Shown: positions 36,180-47,918 of the stretch, piece after piece
How positions within the stretch are numbered: the first letter of the stretch is position 1
Layout: each line of letters opens with the position of its first letter
NCBI RefSeq assembly: GCF_018873765.1
Contig: NC_057922.1
Span: 18,195,563 to 18,259,562 of the forward strand
DNA: 64,000 nt
Reading direction: 5' to 3'
Origin: Telopea speciosissima
Taxonomy: Eukaryota; Streptophyta; Magnoliopsida; Proteales; Proteaceae
Program-made: the position numbers and the translations under genes
The notes under the pieces: model-generated
What the model was told of the DNA's origin: nothing
Databases searched by the model: none
The model's input: the letters and a program-made list of their open reading frames with translations, nothing else

Positions 36180-36898
36180 TCAATATATCAAAGATTTACT
36201 TAAGTGCAACTGCTAGGTTTGCTAGAATGCAAGGACCATTATCTTCTGGGTACATCTAATATCCAACTAGATAACAATAGTTCCCCCCCGCCTTCCCCTG
36301 TAAGATATATTCGTGTGCGAGTTCACGAGTACATTTCAGTGTATTCGACTTGTATGTGAAAAGGATTGCAGATCCTCATTTCCTGCATCGTTATATATTC
36401 TTTGCTCGCTTTTTTCCATTTTATTTTCCTTTTTGCTTGTTTTTCTTTTGCTGGAGAATTCCCATCTCATCTTGATTCAATACAAAGGTACCACAATTCA
36501 TTGGCCTTTTATTTTCAAGGAATGTCTCTCTGCTTTGTGTCTTGGATTCAGGAGGGCGTTTACCAACCTTAGGTATTCATTATCTCATCATTTGAGTATT
36601 GAAGTTTGATGATTCCTCCTTTTAAGTCGTGCATGAGGCACAGACCAGGACTATAGAATGAGTCTCGTACACACTGATCGGCTTGAAATTTGTCGGAGTG
36701 CAAGGTTTTTGTCTACCTTAAAATCTCAAACTGATTGCAGAGTAAATGCGTCCAAAAGATGAAGCTTCAGCATTCTTAAGCTTATATTGACATTCCACCA
36801 TTGTTTTAGTTTTCAAGGGAAGGAGTATCCTGTAGGTAAGGCTATGGAACGCTGTGTCCATTGTTTGTGTCAATGGGGAAGGTACCAGAGGGCAGCTC

Positions 36899-36991
36899 AG
36901 GTTCTCGTAAGACACCGATGGAATCCAATAGTCTGAAGGTAACATTCAGGCTATAAATTCCATCTGTGCGGCTCAGGCTGTACGAGAACCT
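36899..36991. mobile_element. Short MITE, AGGTTCTCGTA ends
   Basis: The ends AGGTTCTCGTA and TACGAGAACCT are exact inverted repeats, and GATGGAAT / ATTCCATC pair inside. It shares internal words with the element at 47919-48063. It lies downstream of the SNARE gene. No clear target duplication. Confidence 0.6.
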
Positions 36992-37092
36992 GCGCCAGAC
37001 TTGAAGGTACTACTCTCCACTACTCAAATGAAATATGTTACCTGTCAACCATAAGTGAAATTATGATCTACATTTCAAAGCTGAGTTAACTT

Positions 37093-37107
37093 TTTTTTGG
37101 GGTAAAC
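37093..37107 (-). mobile_element. Minimal retroposon tail between direct repeats
   Basis: A 15-nt insert (minus strand GTTTACCCCAAAAAA) lies between two 16-bp direct repeats, AAAGCTGAGTTAACTT (37077-37092) and AAAGCTGGGTGAACTT (37108-37123), which differ at two places. The tail sequence resembles SINE 3' ends in this window. It reads as an extremely 5'-truncated retroposon insertion. Confidence 0.5.
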
Positions 37108-37123
37108 AAAGCTGGGTGAACTT

Positions 37124-38481
37124 AAAACGTCAGAAAGGGGTCAATAGACAATAGTACCTCTGGGTCCTGGGAGCACCATTTTGTATGAATGCTGGAGAAG
37201 TTGAACGTGATGTGTCTTTGTGGAGGGTGGAGTTTGGATTTGGCTACTTTGATAACAATTGAGATTCTAAACTTTAGGCAGTGGGAACAGTAAAGAACCG
37301 CTGCAAATGTCATAAAAGACTTACATTTTGGTATCTTTTAACTACATCCAACAAAAGCTCTGGGAACCCAAACCATGTGATAGAAAGGTTGGCATTGATT
37401 GTAACTTGTGATATAAAATTCTTTCATTCCAAAACCCAATAAGCCCTGTTATCACTAAAGCAGACTTAACAACCCGGGCTTGCTCTTTGTTGTTGTTGTT
37501 GTTGTTTTATTATATTTTTTTTTAAGAAAAAAAAAAGACCTCAAACATTACTTATTTCTTCTGATGTTTACTACCAGCATTAGAAGGTAACCATAGGTAA
37601 GGCTAGAGCAAATACATTTATAGATCTTCCCATGGAATTTTTTTCAAGCTTTTCCAAAGAGCATTAACAAAAATTAGTTACATAAAAGTTCTTTAAGTTA
37701 GGAATATAATGAAACATCCACTTTAAAAAGAAGAGAACAACAATAATTTGAACGTTCTTTAAGTTCGCACAGTGGTAGGTGTTCCCATGCTTAATTGTGA
37801 GGTTTTATGTACACTAAACCTTGGAATTTAAGCATTTGATGTTTACTAGATAAAGGCCCCCTCAATTACAAGTCTTAAGAATTTGGCACTTGCTTCACCC
37901 ATTTAAGTAGATTTCGGTCTTTAATGTTATTTAATCCCTCAGCAAGTAAACTGAGCCTCATACAACTGGATAAACTATATCCAGATCAAAGAGTGTCTTA
38001 AACCATCAGATTGGTGCGCTAGAAGATCATGCCAAAACAATTGCCAAACAGATATTATGAAGAAAAAAAAACCGAGGAACGACAAGTACTCTCATTGAGT
38101 GGGGAAGCTTCTATCACTCATTTTGCCCTATTCTTTATATTTTGGACAACCCCCTCAGCTCAATGCACCACAACAATCAATCATCTGTTCGGCAACCATT
38201 TTTTTTGCGCATATCAGCTGTCATTAGCTTCCAAGCATAAACTGTAAAAGCTGAGTGAAGTTTGGAAGAGGGTATCAAATTTGAAGATTATTGGTAGCTT
38301 CAAACATTTGCAATCAAATTGTTTTAACTTTGCAAAGTGATTGAAAGAATAAAGTAGGAATCAAAAAGCTGCGATGGTTCTATGCAAAATACACAATGAA
38401 AACACATGTAACACTAAAGAACAACTTAGTTTAATTTAAACCTCAAATATGTTCACACACATGCACATTGACGTATGGAAC
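37124..38481. other. Intergenic, no gene seen
   Basis: AT-rich spacer between the convergent SNARE and ALG6 genes. It holds a (TTG)n run at about 37488-37505. The open frame at 38029-38247 has no recognisable domain. Confidence 0.5.
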
Positions 38482-40847
38482 TCAAACAAGTTTCTTTTCC
38501 TTCTCCATCCAAATAAGGCTGTTCAACAACCTCCACTGCTTTGTATTTGTGTAAACAGTTAGCAAAACAAATTGAGAGAAGCAAAGAAGCATAATCATGG
38601 CCTCAAAGATGAAAGGATACTTCTCTGGAGGTAAAAATGTCAAGTAGATGAGATGGAGTAAAACAGAGCACAAGAGAAGTAGGGACATCACAAACTCTGC
38701 CCATTTGGGGAGATAAACCTCTCTTCCACCTTGTCTGCCACCTGGCGAATAGTAAATAAGGAGGAACAGCGCAAGTAGAGCACTGTATGGTAAAATCAGA
38801 TGATCACGGCAAAGAAGGGGATACATTGAGAACATGGCATAAAATGTGAACCACTTGAAAAGAAGAGGCTCTTCCAAAGCCAACAGACTTGCCGGTAATA
38901 GAGGCAACAGGATAGACTTCTCATGAACTGTTATTTTTTCCATGGCCAAAATTGCAGCTAATTGTCAGAAAACATTCCCAAAAGAAGTCCAAGGGAAAAA
39001 AACTTAAAAAGAAAGAAAGATATTTCATAGATCATACCTTGGAATGAGAATAAGTAGAATGCAAATGAACTATTAAATAGTGCATATAGAAAACCCTGAT
39101 CACTTGGAGATCTTAGCTGCTGAACCATGGAGGGAAGAATACCAAGAACAGTTGCACTGAAGCTGACAAGCTTCAGTGATTGGGTTGTGAATAATTTCTT
39201 CCATTTTATAAGCACGGATGTGGCACACCAAAAGTTAGCTACATAATCCTCATATAGCCCTCTCTCGAAAGGAGCCAGGCGGAAGAGAACCTATGTCATC
39301 CATCAGGCTAATAACATAAATCGCCACAGCTAATATATCGCAGGAAGAAAATATAAGGATCAACAACCAAAGATTATATATATATTAGAGAAAGAGAGTA
39401 CAAACAAGAACATGATGGGATTCCATTCTGGCCTTACCTCCATAAAAGCTTCTGTTGAATAAAGATAAGGCCACCAGATAAGAATAAATGTTCCTATAAC
39501 AGTCAACCCCAGTTTTGACACCTCAAGCAGTGGATACCGAGACTTGAAGCATTTCCCCAAGAGATGGCTGAAAAATGCAGGTGCAAAATATGCACTCATC
39601 TGCAACAAACCAAAGACAATACACCCAAATATAGATCACTGCAGAGAATAATTACTTACATATTTATAAAAGGCACGTAAGGATAAGGTCATAACTCCAT
39701 GAAATTGTGACATATGATGTACATTACTCATATTGTTGCCAGATTTATCCAACAAAGGGTCCTTTGACCCATTTAATGATTGAGGCAGTGAGCAAGTCTT
39801 TCAAGCACTAGAACTTGAACTTCAAAGCCAACCAAAACATTTCAACTAACTAAGTTCATAAACCATGTGAATTCAACCATGCATAAACTAGAGAACTATA
39901 AAAGGGGGATAGAAACAAATAAAATCTAGGAAAGTGGTTCCCGCAGCACTAGAGAAAGAAACAAACCTGTTTATGGTTGAGTGCAAGGCTGAACAAGAAA
40001 CAAGCTACCAAATTGTTTTCAGAGAAGATGGCAGCAACAGCTCCAACTGTAAAGCCCAAACTAATGCAGTTGTACTGGCAAGGAACCCATATAAGTTTAC
40101 TCTCTTCTCCTGATGCATAGTATATAAAGTCGAAAAAAGCTGGAAGTAGAAACTTGAATTTTGATGCACAATTCCTTCAGACCTGAAAATGGCCATGATC
40201 AATTAGAATAAGACATGGGCTCGTCAAAATGATAGCAAGATGCCATGCGATGTCTTCTTTGCAGCCACTGCGGCGACCAGTGTAGTAGACCATGATGAAA
40301 AATAGAACTGCAGGGAAAAAAATGAGGGCATCGGAGGACAACACTGTCCATCTCATGAGAAGTTTTCTGCAGGAAAGAAGAGCTTCTAAGATCTTATCCC
40401 CAAAAAATAAAAATTTTATGTAATTAAGCATAAAAGAATTCAGAAAGTGATTGGAACTCGTCCAAGAGGGGATTCATGACCCCTGGAGGTGAAAAGGGCA
40501 ACAGAATCAGGATGGAAGTAGTTAAGGAAGAGAGCATGCACATAGCTCTGGTAGGCAGTGAGGGGAGGGTAGTCAAGGCCCCAATAGTGGAGATCATTGG
40601 TAGTGCTATTGCGGTACCATTCCCTGGTAGCAGTGTTAAGGGTGATCTCCATCCAATGCCTCTGCGCTTCATAGTCACCATACTTGGGCGGATCTCCAGC
40701 ACCTGAGTAGGGATGGAAGGAAACCCCCACCCGCACCAACAACGCAAATATGAAGATGCAAAGGAATGAAATCGCATAACTCCCATTAACCAACCACCAC
40801 CAAACATCACACTTATCAGCCTCCTTCTTCACCGTCTTCCTCCCCAT
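38482..40847 (-). CDS. ALG6: ALG6 dolichyl-P-Glc:Man9GlcNAc2-PP-dolichol alpha-1,3-glucosyltransferase
   Basis: ALG6 adds the first glucose to the lipid-linked N-glycan precursor in the ER lumen. The coding exons are about 40462-40847, 40183-40366, 39967-40074, 39438-39599, 39038-39290 and 38482-38927, giving about 512 residues. N-terminal motifs are PPKYGDYEAQRHWMEIT, WYRNSTTNDLHYWGLDYPPL and SRGHES; later come LLMRWTVLSSDALIFFP, CLILIDHGHFQYNCISLG, LNHKQMSAYFAPAFFSHLLG, RLAPFERGLYEDYVANFWC and HEKSILLPLLPASLLALEEP. It is multi-pass membrane throughout. Junctions 2 to 5 are clean GT-AG with matching phases. The first junction is odd: family alignment (LGKLLMRW) needs exon 1 to end at CTTGG, where the next bases are ACGAG, not GT; the nearest GT (after CGA) would shift frame. 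A sequence error, a variant splice site or a damaged gene are all possible. Confidence 0.92.
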
Positions 40848-41075
40848 TATTTCTCAGTCCACTCGTCCCCCTTCAACTCTGGAAAAAGCTGAAGCAACGT
40901 TAGGAAGAGATACAAAGGAAAAAAAACAAAACAAAAAAGAGGGATTTCTACCATACCAAGGTACCAACAATGATGGTTACGATTGAATCGCAGTAACAGT
41001 GAGCCTTGATGGGAAATTTTCCGGCAAATTACGTCAATCTCCGATCAGCTTTGATGGGGTGAAATTAGAAAAGGA
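40848..41075 (-). promoter_or_regulatory. ALG6 5' leader with intron
   Basis: Minus strand: a leader exon ends near 40961 (TACCTTG before gtatgg). A short intron of about 80 bp ends at TTTTTTCCAG (about 40881), and the final leader piece runs to the ATG at 40847. The transcription start is not evident. Confidence 0.5.
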
Positions 41076-41403
41076 GAAGTGAAGAATTGGGAGCGAGAGA
41101 ATGTGGGAGACCCCGCAAACAGTTGTTTTTGGGGTTAGGGAATGACTCGGCGAGTCAACGGATGAGTGAATACTCAATGGTCGCAGTGCAACTCCCAACG
41201 AGATTACGAGTTAGGTCATGTTTGGTTAGATTTGTCGGACTCCTGGTTGGAGGAATCAAAATCGGATCTTTTTTTTTTTTAGTTGTCCATAATTCATGTC
41301 CGATCTTTATTTTTTTCAGTTAGTAGAATATCAATGAAATTTATCTCTTGTAACAAGATCACCAAGTTTATTGAATAAAATACTTTAAAATAATCATGAA
41401 TTG

Positions 41404-42197
41404 TGTTGCGTGTAAAAACCTCTGATGTCCGGTTCGTCCATGGATAAGTCTGTAAAAATCAAGTGAGCACAAGAGAGCCGATGTGGCTCCGGCCTAAGAC
41501 TCTTCGACGTTCAAGTTAGGTCTCTGTCGCAACAGCGTAACAGCTTAGTGAAAAGTGAGTTGAGCGTTTGAGCTCCATACCTGGGTACTTATAGGATGAG
41601 ATGAGGCGGTTGGAAGAGTCCTTCTATGGTAAGAGTCCTCCGTTGGTGGGGTTCTTCCACGCGGAGCGGAATGGAGAGTTATTTTCGGAGTCGGACTCCT
41701 AAAGACGTAAGAGTCCTTGTGAGAGTGTGACTGTATCCTGTGATTGTCGGGGTGTGCTGATGTGGCTCCGTGATCCTCAGTGAACCGTTATTGATGCTTC
41801 TGGGGAGGGCTCGGCCTCATGCTCGGCCAGCGCGGTGTGGGAGTTGTTCCCGTCCACCGGTGTGAGCTCGGCTGAGCCCAAGCGCTCCGCTTATGGCTGA
41901 TTTGGGCGAGCTTAGCTCAGGGCTCGGCAGGCCTGATGTTCGGCCACGGAGCCCGGCCAAGTTAGAGACGGGGGATATCCTCTTCTTTAATCGATGTCTA
42001 GCTTAGCGCCGCACACCTGGTGCTCGGCGAGCTGAATGCTTGGTCGTGGTGCTCAGCCACGAGGGTGATGGAGGTGCTGCTACCTCTCCGGGTGATCGGC
42101 TCAGACCGGCCTCCAGTGACTCGGCTTGGTCCTCGGGTTTGGTCTCAGTACCTCCACGTGGCGTTCCATGGTTGGATGGGAGTTGTACGACACATCA
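41404..42197. mobile_element. Solo LTR, 794 bp, with 5-bp target duplication
   Basis: It begins TGTTGCGTG and ends CACATCA (TG...CA), and AATTG flanks it at 41399-41403 and 42198-42202. It is much richer in G and C than its surroundings (repeated GCTCGGC words at about 41800-42060) and has no ORF with retroelement domains. No second LTR or internal region is seen nearby, which fits LTR-LTR recombination. Superfamily not assignable by eye. Confidence 0.75.
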
Positions 42198-42549
42198 AAT
42201 TGTAGGAAATCTTTATTTCTTCTTTCTGATTCTAAATTTTAGAGTTCTCATCAATTTCAACTACTTGATGGAGGTTGATCCTGTGTTCGATTCCAAGTTC
42301 TTAAACCCTGGACTTGGGCTCCTACTTCTTGATTCCCAAAAGTCTACTTCTAATAAGTACGAGGGTTAAATTGTATGTGCCCAATCAAAATATTTAATTT
42401 AGAATCTTTATAGTTTAAATTTAAAGTTAAAGAAATTCTTGAAGTAGGAAGAGGGGGTACTTCTTGAGCCCCGACAATTAAAATTCTAAAGAAGGCTTCG
42501 TATTGTTGTGACCCATTATCTTCTCATAAACACTTAAAGGTCCCAGGAA

Positions 42550-42680
42550 TGAGTTTCTAGCTTAGTGACAGGCCTCCACCCTTTGAGAGTGGTGTAAGTC
42601 TAAAGGATCGAGTGATTGACTCTAACCCCACCCCCCCATCTTCTTGACTATAGCAGTAGTAGTTGTAGGTACTTATCAAT
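42550..42680 (+). mobile_element. Degenerate tRNA-derived SINE
   Basis: GAGTTTCTAGCTTAGTGAC (box-A-like at 42558-42569) is followed by a box-B-like GGATCGAGTGATTGACTC (42605-42622) and a C-rich stretch. The opening words GAGTTTCTAGC match the copy at 49567. There is no clear tail or target duplication. Confidence 0.5.
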
Positions 42681-44508
42681 AAGTGGGCCTAGTGCCCCTT
42701 GCTGGCCCCTCATAGAAGCAAATACCGATACTAATACTGATTACTAAAACCTTGTTTCGTAGTCGCTAACCAACGTGACCGATTGCTTTGCCAGAAATAT
42801 ATATCACCAGAGGTTAAGTGTCTCTCACTTTTTGCTCTCAAGATATAACTTTAGGTAAAACTAATTAAAGTGTTAGGACTCATGAGTTCCAGAGACTCCT
42901 CTATACTCTAAATTGAAGTGTATGCTTGCATGAACTTGTTCAGCTCTTGCTTCTCTGCTGTTGGAAAACCAACTTCTTCACACGCAATCATATAGCGTCT
43001 TTCTTTCAAAAAAAGGAAAAATCACTTGAAGTTGCTACCTTTTGTCGTGTCTATTTCAAATGGATCCGGTTGATTATCTGACAAGCCAATTAAGCAACCA
43101 AATATCTCTTTGTGATAATTTTGATTCCAATTTTGATTAACTTAGATTGCAAAGATGTTCTAATATGTTTTAAGTCAAAACCATTCAATTCGATCAAGTT
43201 AACTCCCCATGTAAGTTTACCAAAAAATCCTAAACTAAGGTATGTCAATGTAGATTCATTTAGCTCATTGGTTATGTACTAGGTGTCCATAGTAAGAGAA
43301 TCAAAATACATAGGATTTTACAAAATATATACAAATTACATAGCAAAAACCCTAACTCTAGAGATGTCTTCAATTTTGGTCCATGACGAATGAAGCATGA
43401 AGCGCATGACCCACAGTTGGTCTTACACAAGGCACATGAATTCCATTGCTTTGTTACTTGTTGTCATAAGTGGATGATCAAGAATATTGATCAACCAAGA
43501 AGTCATTACACACGGTCTATCCTACATTCTATAAAGTAAACAGGTGAGATAGATATAACAAAGAATAATAGCCCTTTTCACCTTTTGACCATTGTTGGAA
43601 AACCAAGTTTTGATTGGAGCGAGTTGCCCAAGTCGATCAAAATTTTAGAAAATCAGGTCAAGAGTCGTGTAGACTAGGTCTAAGTAAAAAATGACGAGAC
43701 TATGTCATAAATCGTCCAAGTCAAATAAGACTGGGTATTTTTACTTGAGTTATGACAAACTCAACGAGTTTAGTCATTTTTTAAGAAACCATAAAGCCGG
43801 TTCACTTAGAATATGAGTCGAATAAAATAGTAAACCCGTATTTTAAATTAGTAAGAAATCCTCAACTCTTGGACTCCTTTCTCTTGTTCAATGTTATAAA
43901 CTCAAAACACATTGATATATGATTCCTTGAATTTATTTTTTTCTGTATTTTTTTTACTAATTTATACATATTTATTGTCTTAAAGAAAAATTAAAAAGCG
44001 TGACTCGCTTTGATTGTGTTTGACAAGAATGAGTCACCAGGTTTTTCTGAAAGACGAGTCGAGTCAGAAAACCTTGTTTTCCAACCATGCTTTGAACACA
44101 ATTGAGGATTTACCAAAAGCTCATATTAATGTAATGCCTCAACAAGTACATCTTTTTAGGGTAAAACTTCATTTTTTTTTTAATATAAGATTTGGAAAAA
44201 AGATCCCTACTTGGTTGCGCTCCCTACGCTCTCTTCTCACAAGGCACCATGAAATCACGCTCTTACCCCCTGAATGGATACCGCGACATGCTCTCCCATT
44301 GGCCCAGACGCTGGTGTAGAGACCATGCAACCAAGCAGAGATTCTTACCCATAAGATTTACCTAAGATTCACCTTTTGGCTCTATTGGATTGCAAGAAAC
44401 AAAAAAATTGAAAGGAAGTGAAATTGATTTAAATAAGAATATTTAATGAGAATTCAAGGGTTATTTTTGTAGATACTTGCTAGTGATGCTCTAACAGCTG
44501 AATTCCTA
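42681..44508. other. Intergenic, no gene seen
   Basis: AT-rich spacer. The open frame at 44014-44319 has no recognisable domain. Nothing else is supported. Confidence 0.5.
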
Positions 44509-44518
44509 TGTAATTGAT

Positions 44519-44687
44519 GGATCTGGCTCTTCTCCAGGGAGCTCAGCGCCTAGGGAGTGCCTAGGGGGTATCCAAGAGTTGGGTTATGTCGCACACATTT
44601 TGGCACATGCCTAGAGATGTGTGCAGCACAGCCCAACGGCTGGATGCTCCCTAGGGGTGTTGGGCTTCCTGGAGAAGAGCTCAATCC
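44519..44687. mobile_element. Mutator-type MITE with exact 9-bp TSD
   Basis: A 169-bp foldback. The left end is GGATCTGGCTCTTCTCCAGG and the reversed right end is GGATTGAGCTCTTCTCCAGG; inverted similarity continues inward through CGCCTAGGGAG and GCACACAT. GTAATTGAT occurs immediately outside both ends (44510-44518 and 44688-44696). A 9-bp duplication is the mark of the Mutator superfamily. No coding capacity. Confidence 0.88.
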
Positions 44688-46317
44688 GTAATTGATAGAA
44701 CCTAAATCACTTTCCAGCATTCTTTTCAATCTTAATTTGGAGCATCAGAGTCCCACAACGATGAACTTCTTTCAATGTTATAGTGATTTTGATTATGACA
44801 AGCAGTGCAGTGATAATCATATTCTTATGACTCAAATACATAGATTCAAGAACAGCATTTTAGTTTTAGCTATCAGAAAAGTTCTACCCAACCTTAGACT
44901 CTCTCTCTCTCCAATTCACATGCAAAGAAGATATGGAAGTCTGCACCAAAAGAGGGTACACCTGAACTTTGCATCTTATAGAGTGAACAAGCGTTTGAAA
45001 ACATCTCTAGTGCCGATATGTAGCTCTCAAGTCAAAAGTGTTATTGTCATAGTACCTATCAAAAAAATGGCTCAAAGGTCGCAGCGCTCAAAACAATGAT
45101 GGCAGTGTTCCATCAATCTCAGTCATTGATTTTCTGTTATAAAATCTGACCCGTTCAATTTTTTAAAGCACAAACAAAATGGTGACCTTCTCTTGGTTTT
45201 CCCACCTAACCTGTACTTTGCCTTAATTACACCTTCCTCCCCTTAGTTTTCCCACCTTACATACCCCTCCCCATTACTTTGAAAATAACTACTATTACAC
45301 CCCTATCGTTACTGTCCGTCTGTTAAGTGCTGATGTGGCATAGTAAAAATTTTCATAATCCCCAAACTAAAACCCTGGGTCCTTGTGAGATGACCCATTT
45401 AGCCTTTTGATTTAATCCCCACACTAACCTTGGATCTATGTAAATAGACCCTTTTACCCTTCTTCTTTTTCTTCCTCCTCCTCCTCCTCCAATCCCGACC
45501 TTCTCCTACAAACTCCGGCAAGAACAAAAATGGAGTACCTCCATCTCTTCCTCTCCACTTCACGAAACCCTAACTGTAGGTAACCTAGCTGAACCTTCTC
45601 CTCCACTGTTGATCTTCTTTTTCTTTTCTTCTCCATCATTTTCTTCTTCCTTCTAACAATCGATATATCTTTCGAGCTTGTGGTGTTATAAACCAGAAAC
45701 CCTACTGAGGCTCCCATGGATAGTTAGAATCATTGTTTCGTAGGTTTCGAATCGTATGATCCATCAGGGAACATCGTTTCGTCATCGCGATAGCTGGTTC
45801 TTCTGGTTTCTTATTCTACGATTCCAGATCACAAAGCCCTAATTTTTCTACTGTTCCCCCCTCCCCCTCTCTTCTTCTTCACATATCTTTTGGAAATTTT
45901 CTCCTTGATAGCATTATCGATTTTAACACTCAACTATGGAATTAGGTTTTCAGTTCTCCATCCGGTTTACCTTTGTTTGCTTCTTCTTCTCTTTTTTATA
46001 TAGTTTGAAGGGGCCAATGATGAACTTTCTGACTCGAATACTCAATTTCTTGATTGGGTATGATGATTTTTAGTTGAATAGGAAGAGCTGCTTGCCTCTC
46101 TAGATATCATAAGATGATATTTGACTGAGCATAAATGTTTCAACATCCCCTTTCTTTTTAAATTTTCTTACTTTATTTTCTGTAATTTCCTACAACATTA
46201 TGGATGATGGGAATTTTGGTAAGAAGAATCGATTCTGATTGATGGTAAACCAGTTGAAGAACTAATGTCAAAGGGACAGAAAATCTAAAGAAAAATACGG
46301 TACTTCTCGGATCACTG

Positions 46318-46410
46318 AATCTCATACCATTGGGTTTCTTGTTGAGATAGAAATACGCAGCACCGACGCCGATGGCAACAAACGCGACAGCAATGCCCAC
46401 AATCTTTGGT
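46318..46410 (-). pseudogene. Captured exon resembling NADH-cytochrome b5 reductase N-terminus
   Basis: On the minus strand an open stretch reads IHSPKIVGIAVAFVAIGVGA followed by AYFYLNKKPNG and a gtatga donor. The hydrophobic helix followed by lysine-rich residues resembles the N-terminal anchor of plant cytochrome b5 reductase (CBR1-type). It lies inside the 45090-47285 element, so it is likely a transduplicated piece. No reductase domain follows. The match is short; another single-pass protein is possible. Confidence 0.4.
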
Positions 46411-46857
46411 GAGTGGATCTAAGAATGTCATTTTTTTAATCAAACTAGAAACAGCAAATCTTCAGAATCGTTAATGGAGGATTCAAAGGGAGAATGGGTT
46501 GGTTCTCTTTGTTACCCTCCCTCATCCTCTGTTTTTATCAGGCTACTACAATGATACCAGAGGAGAACGGTGGACGAGAAAAATCACCTGTATTTAAGAA
46601 ATTAAACGGCGGTGGAGGTGGCGGTCTTCCAAAGCCATATGCAAACCAGGCAGAACAACTTGCTTGTGCCCTCTATTTTTCCCCTTTAGACCACATTCTG
46701 CAACCAATCTGAAAAATGGAATGAGTTGATCTATAGAAGGTGTTTCCGGTTTCTCTGGTGCAAGTTCTCATGAAACCGTCTTTTGGGATCCTTAAATATG
46801 AGCTTTCTGTTTGGTCATTAATTGGTTAATATCAAATTTGAGTTTCATTGGCAGGTT

Positions 46858-46989
46858 AGACCCTCGTATATCATCATCCACGGTGACGGTGGTGATGGTG
46901 CTGGCGGTGGAGGAGGAAGAGGAGGCAGCGGCAATAGTGGTGGTGGTGGTGGTGCTGGCAGTGGAGGAGGAAAGAAAGAGGTGTTTTAG
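46858..46989 (+). repeat. GGT/GGA-rich, glycine-codon tract
   Basis: Low-complexity GGTGGTGG and GGAGGAGG repeats inside the long-TIR element. One frame reads GDGGDGAGGGGGRGGSGNSG and ends KKEVF-stop, preceded by a TTGGCAG acceptor-like site. It may be part of a captured glycine-rich exon or simple repeat. Confidence 0.4.
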
Positions 46990-47285
46990 GTTGAAGATGA
47001 TGAAAAGGGTAGAATAAGAAATGCAGTTTTAATTTGTTAGTAAAAGATAATATTGTCTTTTTAAACTATTAACTAACAACACCCTAACACCGTCAACCAT
47101 AAGGGGTCAAAATGTAAAATGGGAAAACCAAGGAAAGGAACGTGTAATTAGAGCAAAATACAGGTAAAGTGGGAAAACCAAGAGAAGGTGCACCATTTTG
47201 TTTGTGCTTTAAAAAATTGAATGGCTCAGATTTTATGTCAGAAAATCAATGACTGAGATTGATGGAGCACTGCCATCATTGTTTT

Positions 47286-47918
47286 ATAATGGCAGTGCTC
47301 AAGTGCTCTTTTGTATATATATATTTTTTTGGGTAAACAGCCATGGCCACTTTTTCTTATTTATGATCAGAGGTTTGATTTTTAGTTGTGGATTGGACAA
47401 ATAGAAGATCCAATATCTAAATGTAGCACGATAGGTAATGGTGTGTCTATTATGTATTGTTAAGGCAAGCTTTCATGTTGAAATAGAATTAATTTCACAA
47501 ACAGACACTAGACATGAAAGTTGATCCTCTAGAATCCTAAGAACAATCCCTACGTACCATATTGAGTGAGGGGGAAAAAAAAAGTACAAAAGAGGATCAT
47601 TCTGGTCAACTAAATCTAAGATATGAAATTAATTAAAGGAAAAATCTTGTTGTAATCAAAGAAGGTAGAAGTTATAGTTTTACTTTTTTGCCTTTTTAGT
47701 ATAATGGGATAGAGTTCTCTTCACTACCCAAGTGCAATTTTAGGCGAATGAGAGAATCTTTTTGGAATCTCACAATATCGGGAGGGGCATTTATGACATA
47801 TCACCCCTCACATGAATAGTGTGAAATGTGAGGGGGTGTGCAATTCATTTTTGAAATGGCATTTTGCACAATTTTTTTCCTAGTATAATATACTTATTCT
47901 TCTTGTGAGAGTAAAATC
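47286..47918. other. Intergenic, possible retroposon tail at its start
   Basis: At 47325-47339, the T-run joined to GGGTAAAC reads, on the minus strand, GTTTACCC plus A tail, like the tail at 37093. No direct repeats were found here. The rest is AT-rich without genes. Confidence 0.35.

Larger units (their letters stand above)
45090..47285. mobile_element. 2.2-kb long-TIR (Mutator-like) element with gene fragment
   Basis: The ends are inverted copies for more than 120 bp: AAAACAATGATGGCAGTG, CCATCAATCTCAGTCATTGA, AATTTTTTAAAGCACAAAC and CTTCTCTTGGTTTTCCCAC occur at the left and, reversed, at the right. GCAGCGCTC precedes the left end, and GCAGTGCTC lies six bases beyond the right end, which may be a decayed 9-bp duplication. 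Inside are a reductase-like exon (46318-46410, minus), CT-rich and GGT/GGA-rich tracts, and short frames. No transposase is seen, so the element is non-autonomous. Confidence 0.75.

Noticed and set aside
37486-37510. TTG repeats as a third RTE 3' end
   Set aside because: The diagnostic TTGGGATAAGGCT word seen at the other two RTE ends is absent, so a simple microsatellite is as likely.
38029-38247. 72-residue plus-strand ORF
   Set aside because: It lies in the spacer downstream of two convergent genes, has no domain and unremarkable composition.
44692-45099. 135-residue plus-strand ORF between two TIR elements
   Set aside because: No recognisable domain, and it runs from the edge of one MITE to the edge of another; most likely chance.
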